A stretch of 64,000 nucleotides of DNA from G020344215 sp039586575. Lineage in GTDB: Bacteria; Gemmatimonadota; Gemmatimonadetes; Palauibacterales; KS3-K002. The notes under the pieces were generated by a model. It was not told where the DNA came from and did no database searches. It worked only from the letters and a program-made list of their open reading frames with translations. Positions 1 through 8,022 of the stretch are shown here, in pieces. Position 1 is the first letter of the stretch, and each line of letters begins with the position of its first letter. The stretch spans positions 22,581-86,580 of the forward strand of contig JBDHKD010000016.1 of the NCBI GenBank assembly GCA_039586575.1, read 5' to 3'. The position numbers and the translations under genes are program-made.

Positions 1-204
1 TTGGGCGAGGCGACGGACGATCCGATTCTGCTGGCCGACGACCGTATCGAGTTCGACAGCCGGGGCATGGCGATCCCGCTTGGGACGCGCGGGGTCATCT
101 TCTTGACGCACGCCGATGACCCATCGGTGGTAGCCGCGATCACGATCTCCGGGGCCGGGGCCTTCCAGACGTGGCACTATCGAGGCGGAAGCTGGGAACG
201 ATGA
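1..204 (+). CDS. GspH/FimT-type pseudopilin, C-terminal part (partial)
   Basis: Only the last ~67 residues are present; the gene runs in from before the window, so the TTG at base 1 is not a reliable start. The fragment has alternating beta-strand character (GVIFLTH, AAITISG) and ends with GAFQTWHYRGGSWER, which resembles the tail of GspH/FimT minor pseudopilins. Its TGA stop overlaps the ATG of the next prepilin gene (ATGA), showing translational coupling in a minor-pilin operon. Such proteins sit in the inner membrane and prime type IV pilus or type II secretion pseudopilus assembly. The N-terminal prepilin helix that would confirm the family lies outside the window, so the call rests on the fragment's shape and its two prepilin neighbours. 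Confidence 0.6.
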   Translation: MGEATDDPILLADDRIEFDSRGMAIPLGTRGVIFLTHADDPSVVAAITISGAGAFQTWHYRGGSWER

Positions 205-614
205 GTGGACGGTCGCGTCGCGTGGTCACCGAGAGTGGATTCACTATCCTTTCGGTCTTGGTGGCGGTCGTCCTCATCGGGGTCGCGGTGGTGGCGCTCT
301 CCGGGACGACGGTCTACGTGTTGTCGCTGCAAACGGAGGCGGGCGTGCGTTCGACGTCCGCCGGCCTGGCGTCGGCGTACATGGAAGCCGTCAAGACGCG
401 CCGGATGGTTGCGCTGGTCTCGGAGCCCGATACGCAGATCAACGAGCTTGGTGAGGTCGATGAGACCGGCGTATTCGTACGGCGGCTCACGGTCGGCCTG
501 GGCCCAGCGCCGAGGTCGAAGCTGGTCACGGTAACGGTCCTCTATCCACGTGGCATGACCGGCATGGGTAAGGTCGAGCTGGTGACGATCATCTACGAAG
601 GGGTCGAATCGTGA
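201..614 (+). CDS. PilV-like type IV prepilin (minor pilin)
   Basis: Predicted 137-residue prepilin. A short basic leader ends in Gly, followed by FTILSVLVAVVLIGVAVVAL, a typical N-terminal methylation/peptidase site and membrane helix. The start at 201 is chosen because ATGA overlaps the previous stop; an in-frame ATG at 171 lies inside the preceding gene. The gene overlaps the next one (GTGA at 611), so the three are one operon. The family (PilV/GspI) forms minor pilins at the pilus tip. Odd point: the residue at +5 of the mature protein is Ser instead of the usual Glu, as in GspK-type tip pseudopilins. The order GspH-PilV-PilW matches minor-pilin operons. Confidence 0.8.
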   Translation: MSGRSRRVVTESGFTILSVLVAVVLIGVAVVALSGTTVYVLSLQTEAGVRSTSAGLASAYMEAVKTRRMVALVSEPDTQINELGEVDETGVFVRRLTVGLGPAPRSKLVTVTVLYPRGMTGMGKVELVTIIYEGVES

Positions 615-1555
615 GCCCGACCGCCGGGCGGCAAGCGGTTCAGGGCTTTACCCTGATCGAGCTGATTGTGGGATTGCTGCTGGGCACCATCGTCATCAGC
701 GCGGCAATCGGCTTCCTGATCACCCACATGCGGTCGTTAGAGGGCAACGACATCCGGGAGAACGTCGCCCGCAACAACCGCTACATCGGGGCTCTACTGC
801 GGCACGACGTGCAGATGGCGGGCGTCGATATTCACAGCAGCACCGAGTTCGGGACCGTGGGATCCTGGCCGGGAGCGACGGATGACACGCTGTTCGTGCT
901 CTACGTGCCGTACGAGCCGAACATGGCGCCGCTTCACGATATCGATCCGACCGAGAGCCAGCCGCCGCCGGGAGAGGGGACTTGTGGCCCCTTTTGCATC
1001 GAGGTGTTGTTCGATCCGTCGGAGCCGGTCGAGCTTCGTGAGGGTGACCTGGCGCGACTCGAGGTCGACGGCGAACGGCGCCTGATCCTGATCAGTGACG
1101 TCGAGGTCGACGGCTTTGCTCTGGATGTCACATTTACGAGCGCCGATACCCTGCTGCACCAGCCTGCCGGCCTGGTGGACAACCTGCAGCTCGAGTTGTG
1201 GGGTACATACATCCAGAAGCTCAAGCCGATCATCTTCTGGGTAGACGACCAGGACCGGCTGCTGCGAGCGGACCACCTGAACATGGACGGCACGCCGGCG
1301 GGTGAGATTGTCGCCTACGGGGTAGAGGACTTCGAGGTCTCGGTGATCTTCGAAGACGGCGACGAGCTGTCGCGCCCGAATCCCTATGATGCGGACAACT
1401 CCAACGACTACGACGACATCGTGACCGTGAAGGTGAGGGCGACCTTGAGGGCGGAGCGCGTCGATCCGCGAGTCAACGGCGGGGAGCTTTTGACCAAGAC
1501 CTCGGTGTGGCACATTTCACCGCGGAACCTGCGCTACGAGAAGAATCGTCTCTAG
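611..1555 (+). CDS. PilW-like type IV prepilin / minor pilin
   Basis: Predicted 314 residues starting at GTG, which overlaps the upstream TGA. The N-terminus has a 12-residue leader ending in QG, then FTLIELIVGLLLGTIVISAA, a classical class III signal with Glu at +5 and a membrane helix. The rest is a soluble beta-rich domain with a Cys pair (GTCGPFC), typical in size of PilW/GspJ minor pilins. It should be processed by the prepilin peptidase and join the pilus-tip complex with the two preceding gene products. A strong hairpin terminator follows 25 bp after the stop, so this is probably the last gene of the operon. Confidence 0.82.
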   Translation: MSPTAGRQAVQGFTLIELIVGLLLGTIVISAAIGFLITHMRSLEGNDIRENVARNNRYIGALLRHDVQMAGVDIHSSTEFGTVGSWPGATDDTLFVLYVPYEPNMAPLHDIDPTESQPPPGEGTCGPFCIEVLFDPSEPVELREGDLARLEVDGERRLILISDVEVDGFALDVTFTSADTLLHQPAGLVDNLQLELWGTYIQKLKPIIFWVDDQDRLLRADHLNMDGTPAGEIVAYGVEDFEVSVIFEDGDELSRPNPYDADNSNDYDDIVTVKVRATLRAERVDPRVNGGELLTKTSVWHISPRNLRYEKNRL

Positions 1556-1580
1556 GCGACGGCGCGAGGAAGCGAGCAGC

Positions 1581-1615
1581 GGCCTGCGGGTCCCGGACCG
1601 GCGGGCCTTCTTCTT
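1581..1615 (+). terminator. Rho-independent terminator after the minor-pilin operon
   Basis: Bases 1581-1607 form a 12-pair stem with one G-G mismatch and one G-T pair around a CCG loop, followed by TTCTTCTT. It lies just after the PilW-like gene and before the lipoprotein gene on the same strand. Confidence 0.75.
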
Positions 1616-1713
1616 GGCCTGCAGGGTTCGCGGCCCTCGAGTGACACCGTTCGGCCTCGGGCATCGTAGTGTTGTGGGAAGAGCCAGCAGCGGCCCACGA
1701 ACCCCATCATACC

Positions 1714-2775
1714 ATGTTAACGAAAAGAAGCGTGTATCCACGGCTTGGCATCCTGTTTGCCATTCTTTTGGCCGCTGCGGGCTGTGACGACGACGAGCCC
1801 TTCCAGCCGATCAACGTCCCGGATGTGTCGGGCTTCTGGTCGGGTCAGTACCGGGTGGCGAGTTGCAGCCTGTCCGGCGCCAGCGACCCGTTCTTCTGCG
1901 ACGAAGTTTTCAGCCATGGCGCTTCGCTGATCCTGGAGCTCGATCTGTTCCAGAGCGGTACGTGGGTCGGCGGCGAGATCGCGCAGGGGGAGTTGTTGGG
2001 AGAGGTCGAGGGAGCTGTGGACGGCGACGGCGTGTTGAGGTTGGAGGGCGTGATCGGCGGCCCGGCAGACGAGTTTTCCACCACGATCTTGGCCTGGCAG
2101 ACGGGACTGGTCGGTGACTCGCTGCTGGGTAGCTGGCGGTTCTGGATCGAGGATGTCGCCGGTGGCGGGTTCGGCGCCGCCACCGTCGACGCCAGCGTCA
2201 GGCTGTACGGCCCCAGCGTGGTGAAGTTCTTCGGGTGTGCGGCGGAAGGTGCGCTGGGTATAGACGGCGAGATCGGCGGAACGCTGGCGGACCCCGATTG
2301 CCAACTGGCGACGAGCATGTTCGTCGAGGGGCTGGAGGACGGAGCGTACTTCGATGTCTACACGTTGACGGGATCGGCCGGTGATTCGATCGAGGTGACG
2401 CTTCGCTCGACCGTCGTCGATGCCCTGCTGCTCATTGCGAACTTGGATGAAGAGGTGCTGGGTGGGGACGACGACAGCGGGGGCGGGCCGGGCGGCACCG
2501 ATGCGGCGGTCACCGTCGTCTTCGACGGTGATGATACGGTCCTGGTGATCGCCACCTCGTTCGCGCCCGGCGAGGCGGGCGGCTACACGCTGGGTGCGGA
2601 GCAGCTGCTGCCGGCGCCGGCGGCAGCGAGGGCCTCGGTGCGTGAGCTGAATCGTGGCGTCAGGGTACTGGGCGGCGGCGCCTGGAAGCAGCGTCCTGAC
2701 CGTGACCGCGCGATCGCAGAGCGGAGCTGGAGGCTACGGCGTTCATCCAGCCGAGCCGCCTTACCGGCTCAATAG
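1714..2775 (+). CDS. Putative lipoprotein with a C-terminal pre-peptidase-like (DPPC) beta domain
   Basis: Predicted 353 residues. The start at 1714 gives a clean lipoprotein signal (hydrophobic stretch ending LLAAAGC); an in-frame ATG at 1669 would add a non-hydrophobic extension. After the lipobox comes an acidic linker and a beta-rich domain (GFWSGQY...) that looks like the extracytoplasmic beta domains of lipoproteins from related bacteria. Residues ~200-300 (DGAYFDVYTLTGSAGDSIEV through the GGYTLG end) match the shape of the bacterial pre-peptidase C-terminal domain, a non-catalytic beta-sandwich. The last ~50 residues are Arg-rich and unlike the rest, which may be a linker or the result of a small frameshift. 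Ends 11 bp from a convergent gene. Function unknown. Confidence 0.65.
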   Translation: MLTKRSVYPRLGILFAILLAAAGCDDDEPFQPINVPDVSGFWSGQYRVASCSLSGASDPFFCDEVFSHGASLILELDLFQSGTWVGGEIAQGELLGEVEGAVDGDGVLRLEGVIGGPADEFSTTILAWQTGLVGDSLLGSWRFWIEDVAGGGFGAATVDASVRLYGPSVVKFFGCAAEGALGIDGEIGGTLADPDCQLATSMFVEGLEDGAYFDVYTLTGSAGDSIEVTLRSTVVDALLLIANLDEEVLGGDDDSGGGPGGTDAAVTVVFDGDDTVLVIATSFAPGEAGGYTLGAEQLLPAPAAARASVRELNRGVRVLGGGAWKQRPDRDRAIAERSWRLRRSSSRAALPAQ

Positions 2776-2786
2776 CTCTTCCCGGG

Positions 2787-3221
2787 TCAGTCCGGAGCGT
2801 CCTGCAGACCGGCTTCGCTGGGCGTGCCGATGACATAAGCCACCAGCGACGCCTCGGTCGCCCAATCGAGGGTGTAGTCCATGAGCGTCGCCTGGCGGAG
2901 CAAATCCTCGGTCCCCTGGCCGGTGCGCATCTTCCGGTCGGCCAACACCAGGTGGATGGCGCGGCGCAGAATCTGCCAGTGGAGCAGCAGCGCACTCTCC
3001 GGGATCCGCTGCTGGCGGTAGCGACGACCGATCTTCTCGGCGAACGCGTAACTGGGGACCTCGTCGCCGATCCGCTTCCAGGTAGCGGCGGCCAGCTGTG
3101 CCGTGAGGCCCGAGATGTCTTCCTCTTGCAGCTGCTGGGCGAAGGCACGGTAGGGTAGATTGGCCGCCACGAGCCGATAACGGTTAGCGATATCCTCGGC
3201 CCGGTGGATCAGGGTTTCCAC
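2787..3221 (-). CDS. Small all-helical protein resembling RsbRD N-terminal domain
   Basis: About 144 residues if translation starts at the GTG at 3221; a TTG at 3284 or a longer frame up to 3398 are alternatives, and no clear ribosome site decides. The protein is helical with conserved-looking stretches (LVAANLPYRAFAQQLQEE, SALLLHWQILRRAIHLVLAD). These resemble the helical N-terminal domain of RsbR/RsbRD-type regulators and some histidine kinases, which bears on stress-signalling or light/ligand sensing. No effector domain follows, so it would be a stand-alone sensor module. It converges on the preceding lipoprotein gene. The family assignment is tentative. Confidence 0.45.
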   Translation of the reverse strand: METLIHRAEDIANRYRLVAANLPYRAFAQQLQEEDISGLTAQLAAATWKRIGDEVPSYAFAEKIGRRYRQQRIPESALLLHWQILRRAIHLVLADRKMRTGQGTEDLLRQATLMDYTLDWATEASLVAYVIGTPSEAGLQDAPD

Positions 3222-3398
3222 GACAGAAGTGTGGTCGGGCCGCTCCGACGCGGTCTTGCCGGCGAGAATCCTGTGGTCTGGCAAAGTAGGTATCCCCCCA
3301 CAGCAGTGGCGGTTCGCGTGGTCCAGGACGTGTGGGGGTGCCGCGGGTGGTGGGACAGGGTTGCCGTCAAGGTAAGCGGATGGGGGCGGCGCCGTCAA

Positions 3399-3540
3399 GT
3401 CTTAGGGGCGCAACGAGATCCGCGACCGGCTTCCCGTTTAACGTTTCCCGAGCCCGGCCGTCTAACTGACGGAGAGACCGATATGGGTCCGCAAGCCCGG
3501 CTTCCCCGCCTAGCAGGGCGGAATCCCAGAGGAGGGAGGA
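3399..3540 (+). promoter_or_regulatory. Structured leader of the helical lipoprotein gene
   Basis: The stretch between the divergent gene and the ATG at 3543 has no gene. It holds two short perfect hairpins, CCGTC-TAACT-GACGG at 3458-3472 and CCGCC-TAGCAG-GGCGG at 3506-3521, then a very strong ribosome site (GGAGGGAGGA at 3531-3540). It may be a folded 5' leader; I could not match it convincingly to a known riboswitch. No clear -35/-10 or -24/-12 promoter was recognised. Confidence 0.3.
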
Positions 3541-3542
3541 AA

Positions 3543-4622
3543 ATGAGTAGCTCGAAACTCAGTGGCCTGCTGGCCCTGCTGCTGGTGGGCGGCCTGGCTG
3601 CCTGTGACGAGAGCAGCATCACGGGTCTGGCGGACGGCATCGAGCAGGCGATCCTCGAGGCGATGGTCGACGAGGACCTGAGCGATGCCATGCTGATCGA
3701 CCTGGACGCGGCGTTGTCAGAGGTGATCGGGGCTCCGGCGCCGAGCGGTGGCGCGCTGCTGTCGGTTCCGAACCCCGAAGCCATCGACGACGCGCGAGTC
3801 CTGATGGAGCAGGCGCGGGAGCGGTTCCGCGAGGCTCGCCAGGCCTGGATCGAGGGTAGGGGTGAGGATGCGGTGGCGCTGGCGCTCCAGGCGCGGATGT
3901 TGGTGGCCGAAGCGTATCTCCTCGTGTTCGGCGAGGAGGCCTATGACCGGCTGCTGGATCGCGTCGATCACCTGATCACCTGGCTGGAAGAGCGCGTCGA
4001 CGGGGAGACCTCGGATCTACTCGGCAGCATCCGCGATCTGCGTGTCGAGGCGGAGTCGCTCAAGGACACCGATCTGGTCGCGGCGACCGAGCGGTTGCTC
4101 TTGGCGATCCAGGCCGCGCACGCCGAACAGGTACGTCACCGTCATCGCGAGATGGCGCAGCATGCCCGGCACTCGGTGTTCATGGCGACGATGGCGATTC
4201 AGCTGGCCGGGGAAATCGCCGGCCCGGATGCCACGGCCGAGCAGCAACATGCGTTGAGACATGCGGTGCATGTGCGGAACGACGCCGCGCTGGCGCTCGA
4301 GGCCGGTCGCTTCCGGCTGGCGTTCGCGCTGGCCCGTGGCGCTGTGAACATCAGTCTCGTCGTCGTGATGCTCGAGCCGGATCTTCCGGACAACAAGGTG
4401 CTGGCGCTGATCGAGGTGAGCGACGGGGCGATCGCCGATGCCGAGGCGGCGGTGGCGAACGAACCGCCCAACTCGTTCCTGGTGAACCTGCTCGAGCATA
4501 TTCAGCTCTTGCAGGTCCGTGCGATCCAGATCTCGGACTCGCAGCCACGCGCTGCCATCTATATCCTGTGGCACGTGGCGGTGACGGCTGAGGCGATAAC
4601 CGAGATGGCGACGGCCGCCTGA
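3543..4622 (+). CDS. Helical lipoprotein of unknown function
   Basis: Predicted 359 residues. ATG 3543 follows the ribosome site GGAGGGAGGA and opens a lipoprotein signal (LLALLLVGGLAAC, lipobox LAAC). The mature part is almost entirely amphipathic helix, with Ala-rich segments such as EGRGEDAVALALQARMLVAE and EAGRFRLAFALARGAVN that have the look of degenerate helical-hairpin (TPR-like) repeats, plus a His-rich helix (VRHRHREMAQHARHSVF) near residue 200. It is probably anchored in the inner or outer membrane facing the periplasm. Separated from the next, convergent gene by a strong hairpin. I do not recognise the family. Confidence 0.7.
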   Translation: MSSSKLSGLLALLLVGGLAACDESSITGLADGIEQAILEAMVDEDLSDAMLIDLDAALSEVIGAPAPSGGALLSVPNPEAIDDARVLMEQARERFREARQAWIEGRGEDAVALALQARMLVAEAYLLVFGEEAYDRLLDRVDHLITWLEERVDGETSDLLGSIRDLRVEAESLKDTDLVAATERLLLAIQAAHAEQVRHRHREMAQHARHSVFMATMAIQLAGEIAGPDATAEQQHALRHAVHVRNDAALALEAGRFRLAFALARGAVNISLVVVMLEPDLPDNKVLALIEVSDGAIADAEAAVANEPPNSFLVNLLEHIQLLQVRAIQISDSQPRAAIYILWHVAVTAEAITEMATAA

Positions 4623-4651
4623 GGCGCGGTCGCAGTCACTTCTTCGACGTT

Positions 4652-4682
4652 CGGGGTCGCTGCCCGTGGGGCGGCGACCCCG
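4652..4682. terminator. Hairpin between convergent genes
   Basis: CGGGGTCGC (4652-4660) pairs perfectly with GCGACCCCG (4674-4682), with further pairing in the loop region. It lies between two convergent genes and can serve either strand; there is no clear T-run, so termination efficiency is uncertain. Confidence 0.55.
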
Positions 4683-4687
4683 ATCGC

Positions 4688-5689
4688 TCATCTAGCGTTC
4701 TTGTTCCTGTTCTTGCGTCGCAATTCCTGCAGGTAGGCGTGAAGGGTGAGGAACTTCTCGAACACGATGACGCCCTTGCCTTTGCGGCCGATCTCGGCCA
4801 GCAAATCTTTGAGGCGGCCGCGACGGATCACGTAGAAGCGGAAGGTCTCGGCGAAGTCCTCGAGCGGATGCTTGGAGGCGTACGAAGTGACGTAGTTCAC
4901 CGGAGTCTCCGAGATGTTCCGCTTGCGGAATGAGACCCAGCTCTCGTCGACGCCGCGATAGGCCTTGTCCACATCGCCGAAGGCGCGTCGGAACCGAGAC
5001 GAGCGGGCGAACCGCCAGTGGTGGTAGAGAAAGCTGTGGCCGAGCTCGTGGGTGATGAGCCCCACCATCGTCGGCCAGGAGACCGCGTCGCGGCGCTCCA
5101 CGTGTCGCAGCTCGATCTCCACGATCTTCGGGTACTTGGGATCGACGCCCGAGATCCCCGGTCGCACGAGTATCCGATGGCCCCAATCGGGTACGCGGAC
5201 TTTGCGCAATAGGCGCTCGACCCGGCGAATCGCCGGCTGCAGCAAGTCCTGGCCGGTCGCGTCGCCACCGCACCAGATGCAGTGATCCATGTCGTCGTCG
5301 ACGCCACCGTCACAGTGGGGACAGGGGCCGTCGAAGCCGCTGTGCCCCCAGTGCACAGCGCAGCCGCACCAGGGGCAGTAACTCATCGGGTACTGCTGGC
5401 CGCCGCGGCAATCCACGTAGAGGCAGCGCGCGTGATAGAGAAAGCCGCGCGGCTGCTTGAGCGGGAATTCGCTCGACGCCTCGTCGGCGATCTTCTTTCC
5501 GCACCAGGGACAGAAGCTGAAGCTGTTCGATACGATCCACCCACAGTAATAGCACTCGTAGCCGGTGACGTTACGCTCGTCCGGCCAGGTAAGCTTCTTG
5601 CCGCAATCAGGGCAGAAGTACCAGAAGCGGCGCAGGGTGCAGCCGCAGCGCGTGCAGGCCCGCTCCGTTCGGCCTTCGTGCCTATGCAT
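4688..5689 (-). CDS. Multi-zinc-ribbon protein fused to a putative HEXXH metallopeptidase
   Basis: Predicted 333 residues. The first ~150 residues carry about four zinc ribbons built from CxxC pairs (CTRC/CPDC, CYYC/CPWC, a CLYVDC/CPWC pair, CPHC/CIWC). The C-terminal half has LITHELGHSFLYHHW (HEXXH zinc site) and, ~60 residues later, HPLEDFAETF, matching the ExxxE/EDxAETF arrangement of the putative zinc-binding metallopeptidase family (Peptidase_Mx, PF15887). No signal peptide, so it should be cytoplasmic. Its ATG overlaps the last bases of the ATP-grasp gene by 8 bp, so the two are translationally coupled behind the ABC exporter. A processing role on the ligase product or partner is inference. 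Confidence 0.75.
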   Translation of the reverse strand: MHRHEGRTERACTRCGCTLRRFWYFCPDCGKKLTWPDERNVTGYECYYCGWIVSNSFSFCPWCGKKIADEASSEFPLKQPRGFLYHARCLYVDCRGGQQYPMSYCPWCGCAVHWGHSGFDGPCPHCDGGVDDDMDHCIWCGGDATGQDLLQPAIRRVERLLRKVRVPDWGHRILVRPGISGVDPKYPKIVEIELRHVERRDAVSWPTMVGLITHELGHSFLYHHWRFARSSRFRRAFGDVDKAYRGVDESWVSFRKRNISETPVNYVTSYASKHPLEDFAETFRFYVIRRGRLKDLLAEIGRKGKGVIVFEKFLTLHAYLQELRRKNRNKNAR

Positions 5690-6689
5690 CGTTGTACCGC
5701 CTCAGCGCCTCGCGAACGATGCGCGAGATGAATTGACGGTAGTCCATGCCTGCGCGTTCGGCTGCATTGGCCATGTCTTCTCCGAAAGCGATATAGGGGT
5801 TTGGGTTGACCTCGAGGACGTAGACGCGCTGGTCTTTGGTCAGGCGGATGTCGATCCGTCCGTAATCCCGCAGCCCGAGGGCGGCGTAGGCGAGTTTCGC
5901 CGTGCGGTGGATCTCATCGAGCGTTGCCTTGCCGATGCGGCGCGCGAAGACGTTCTTGATGCCCCAGCGTTTGCGGTACTCGAGGTCCCACTTGGCGCTG
6001 TAGGTAGCGATCTTCTTCTCTGAGTCGTCGATCTTGTCAAAGACGATCTCGACGATGGGGAGCAGTTGGGGCCGATTGTTGCCGATGATGCCGACGTAAA
6101 GCTCACGGCCCTCGATGAGCTGCTCGGCGATGGCCGACTGCTTGAGGCTGCGACGTATGAACTCGACACGCTCGCGCAGTCCCTCAAAGTCGTTGACCAC
6201 CGAGGCCTGAGCGATCCCCACCGACGCATCCTCATGCGTCGGCTTCACGATGAGCGGATAGCCGATGTCCGGTTCCTCGATGTCCTCCTCGAGAGGGTAG
6301 ACGGCGAAGGCGGGGCCGCTGATCTGGTGAAAGGCGAGAATCTTCTTGCTAGTCACCTTGTCACGGGCGAGCAGCAAGGCCTCGGGTGGCGAACCGGTGT
6401 AGCGGTACCCCTTCATCTCGAGCAAGGCGGTGACGCCGTAGTCGTAGCGCGCCTTGCCCATGAACGATTCGGTGGCGTTGAAGACGAGGTCCGGCACGAA
6501 ACTGTCGAGGCGGTCGAGCAGTCGGCGGAGATTGTCGTGGAAGCCGACGAGATGGACTTCGTGCCCGTTCTCGATCAGGGCCTCGGCGATCTCATATTCC
6601 GGCTCGGGGACCTGGGCCTCGAGCTCTTGCTGGAAGTCATCGTGCTCGAGGCCCGGCTTGGGGTAGTCGAATACCACGGCGATCCGCAT
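5682..6689 (-). CDS. ATP-grasp ligase of the D-Ala-D-Ala ligase type
   Basis: Predicted 335 residues. The start MRIAVVFDYPKP at 6689 is chosen because GAGGGGGG lies 4-5 bases upstream; an adjacent in-frame ATG at 6692 is too close, and a much longer open frame upstream is low-complexity and overlaps the permease. ATP-grasp features are clear: YPLIVKPTHEDASVGI (ATP-binding Lys loop), IAEQLIEGRELYVG, and the metal-binding VYVLEVNPNPYI. The N-terminal domain has the DLVFNATES substrate-side motif of D-Ala-D-Ala ligase relatives. These enzymes form amide bonds from amino acids through acyl-phosphates. Because housekeeping Ddl genes usually lie in the mur cluster and this one sits behind an exporter and before a metallopeptidase, it may make a special dipeptide or peptide; that is inference. 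Confidence 0.8.
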   Translation of the reverse strand: MRIAVVFDYPKPGLEHDDFQQELEAQVPEPEYEIAEALIENGHEVHLVGFHDNLRRLLDRLDSFVPDLVFNATESFMGKARYDYGVTALLEMKGYRYTGSPPEALLLARDKVTSKKILAFHQISGPAFAVYPLEEDIEEPDIGYPLIVKPTHEDASVGIAQASVVNDFEGLRERVEFIRRSLKQSAIAEQLIEGRELYVGIIGNNRPQLLPIVEIVFDKIDDSEKKIATYSAKWDLEYRKRWGIKNVFARRIGKATLDEIHRTAKLAYAALGLRDYGRIDIRLTKDQRVYVLEVNPNPYIAFGEDMANAAERAGMDYRQFISRIVREALRRYNDA

Positions 6690-6753
6690 CATCCCCCCTC
6701 TCACAGCATCCGGTAAATAGAATGGCGGTGCCGGGGCCGCGTGGCAACTGTGA

Positions 6754-8022
6754 TTACTGTGAGATGGCGGTGACGGGGTCGAGATCGGCAGCGCGGCGCG
6801 CCGGGTAGAGGCCGAAGCCGAAGCCGACGGCGATGGAGAAGACGAAGCCGATGACCGCGCCGAGGGCGGAGATGGGGATAGACCAGTCGCGGCCGAAGAC
6901 GGCGGCGATCGATTCGGCGGCGAAGCAGAGGCCGGAGCCCATGAGGATGCCGACCAAGCCACCGAAGGCGGCGAGGGTGAGCGATTCGGCGAGGAACTCA
7001 CGGCGGATGGCGGACTCGTCGGCGCCGACGGACTTGCGGATGCCGATCTCGCGCACCCGTTCACGCACCGACACCTGGAGGATGCTGAAGAGGCCAATGC
7101 CGCCGATGATGAGCGAGATGATCGCGATCGCGCCGAGCACGATGTTCCAGCCGAGTAGGATCCCGTTCACCATCACCATATCCTCGGCATACTCGGCGGC
7201 GTTGTTGTCGATGTCGAAGTCGCGGACGCCGCGATGCAGCTGCAGCAGCTTCGACTCGGCGTCGTTGAGGGCTGGCCCGACGGCTTCGTAGGACGGCGCT
7301 CGCAGCACGATCGTCTGGACTGACTTGCTGCCGGTGAATCGAGCCTGGTATGTGGAGACGGGAATATAGACGCGGCGCTCATAGAACTCGAAACTGGCCG
7401 GTATCAGAACCATCCGCGGTGCCTGGACCACGCCTACGACCCGGAAACGCTCGCCGCCCAGCCGGAACTCGCGGCCCACAGCATCGGAGTCACCGAACAA
7501 CTCCCGGGCAGCGCGCGCGCCGAGCACGGCGACGGGGGTTCGGGCGGATATGTCCAGCTCGGTGAGCGAGCGGCCGGCGATGGCCGTGATGCGCCGGATC
7601 GCCAGGTATTCCGGTCCGGTCCCGACGACCGGGTAACGTCGGGGCTCGAGGCGCGCTTGCCCAATCTGCTCGCCGAAGACTCCATCGGTTCCCGCCACCA
7701 CCGAGGCGAGTGCGATCAGGGTGTCGGCCTCCGGTGATCGCAGGCCTTTGGAGGCGCGGTCGGCGGCCGTCGTGGCATCGACGCTTTGGGCATCGAATTC
7801 GAACGTGTCTTTGAGGCCCCAGCTGTCGTAGTCGTCCATGACCATCACCTTGATGCCACTGACGATGGAGAACATGGCGACCAGGGAGGCGACGCCGAAG
7901 ACGATGCCCGTGAGGGTCAGCGTCGACCGGAGCTTGTGAGCGAGGATAGCGCGGCAGCCGTCCAGGAACAGCTCGCCGACCTCGTAGAGTTGTGCCCGGC
8001 CGCAGCGCAGCCAACTAGCCAT
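6754..8022 (-). CDS. ABC transporter permease, MacB/FtsX type
   Basis: Predicted 422 residues. One membrane helix near residue 35-55 (LTLTGIVFGVASLVAMFSIV), a large periplasmic MacB-PCD domain, then three C-terminal helices (NIVLGAIAIISLIIGGIGLF..., ending with the FtsX-like SIAVGFGFGLYPARRAADLDPVTAI). The tail (AARxDPVxAI) is the family signature. Its start overlaps the end of the upstream permease gene by 8 bp. With the second permease and the ATPase it should form a heteromeric MacB-like mechanotransmission transporter working with the adaptor. Substrate unknown. Confidence 0.9.
   Translation of the reverse strand: MASWLRCGRAQLYEVGELFLDGCRAILAHKLRSTLTLTGIVFGVASLVAMFSIVSGIKVMVMDDYDSWGLKDTFEFDAQSVDATTAADRASKGLRSPEADTLIALASVVAGTDGVFGEQIGQARLEPRRYPVVGTGPEYLAIRRITAIAGRSLTELDISARTPVAVLGARAARELFGDSDAVGREFRLGGERFRVVGVVQAPRMVLIPASFEFYERRVYIPVSTYQARFTGSKSVQTIVLRAPSYEAVGPALNDAESKLLQLHRGVRDFDIDNNAAEYAEDMVMVNGILLGWNIVLGAIAIISLIIGGIGLFSILQVSVRERVREIGIRKSVGADESAIRREFLAESLTLAAFGGLVGILMGSGLCFAAESIAAVFGRDWSIPISALGAVIGFVFSIAVGFGFGLYPARRAADLDPVTAISQ

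Noticed and set aside
3440..3525. Glycine or c-di-GMP riboswitch before the lipoprotein gene
   Set aside because: GGAGAGACCG and GCAAGCC segments occur, but the rest of neither consensus could be aligned, so no riboswitch is claimed.
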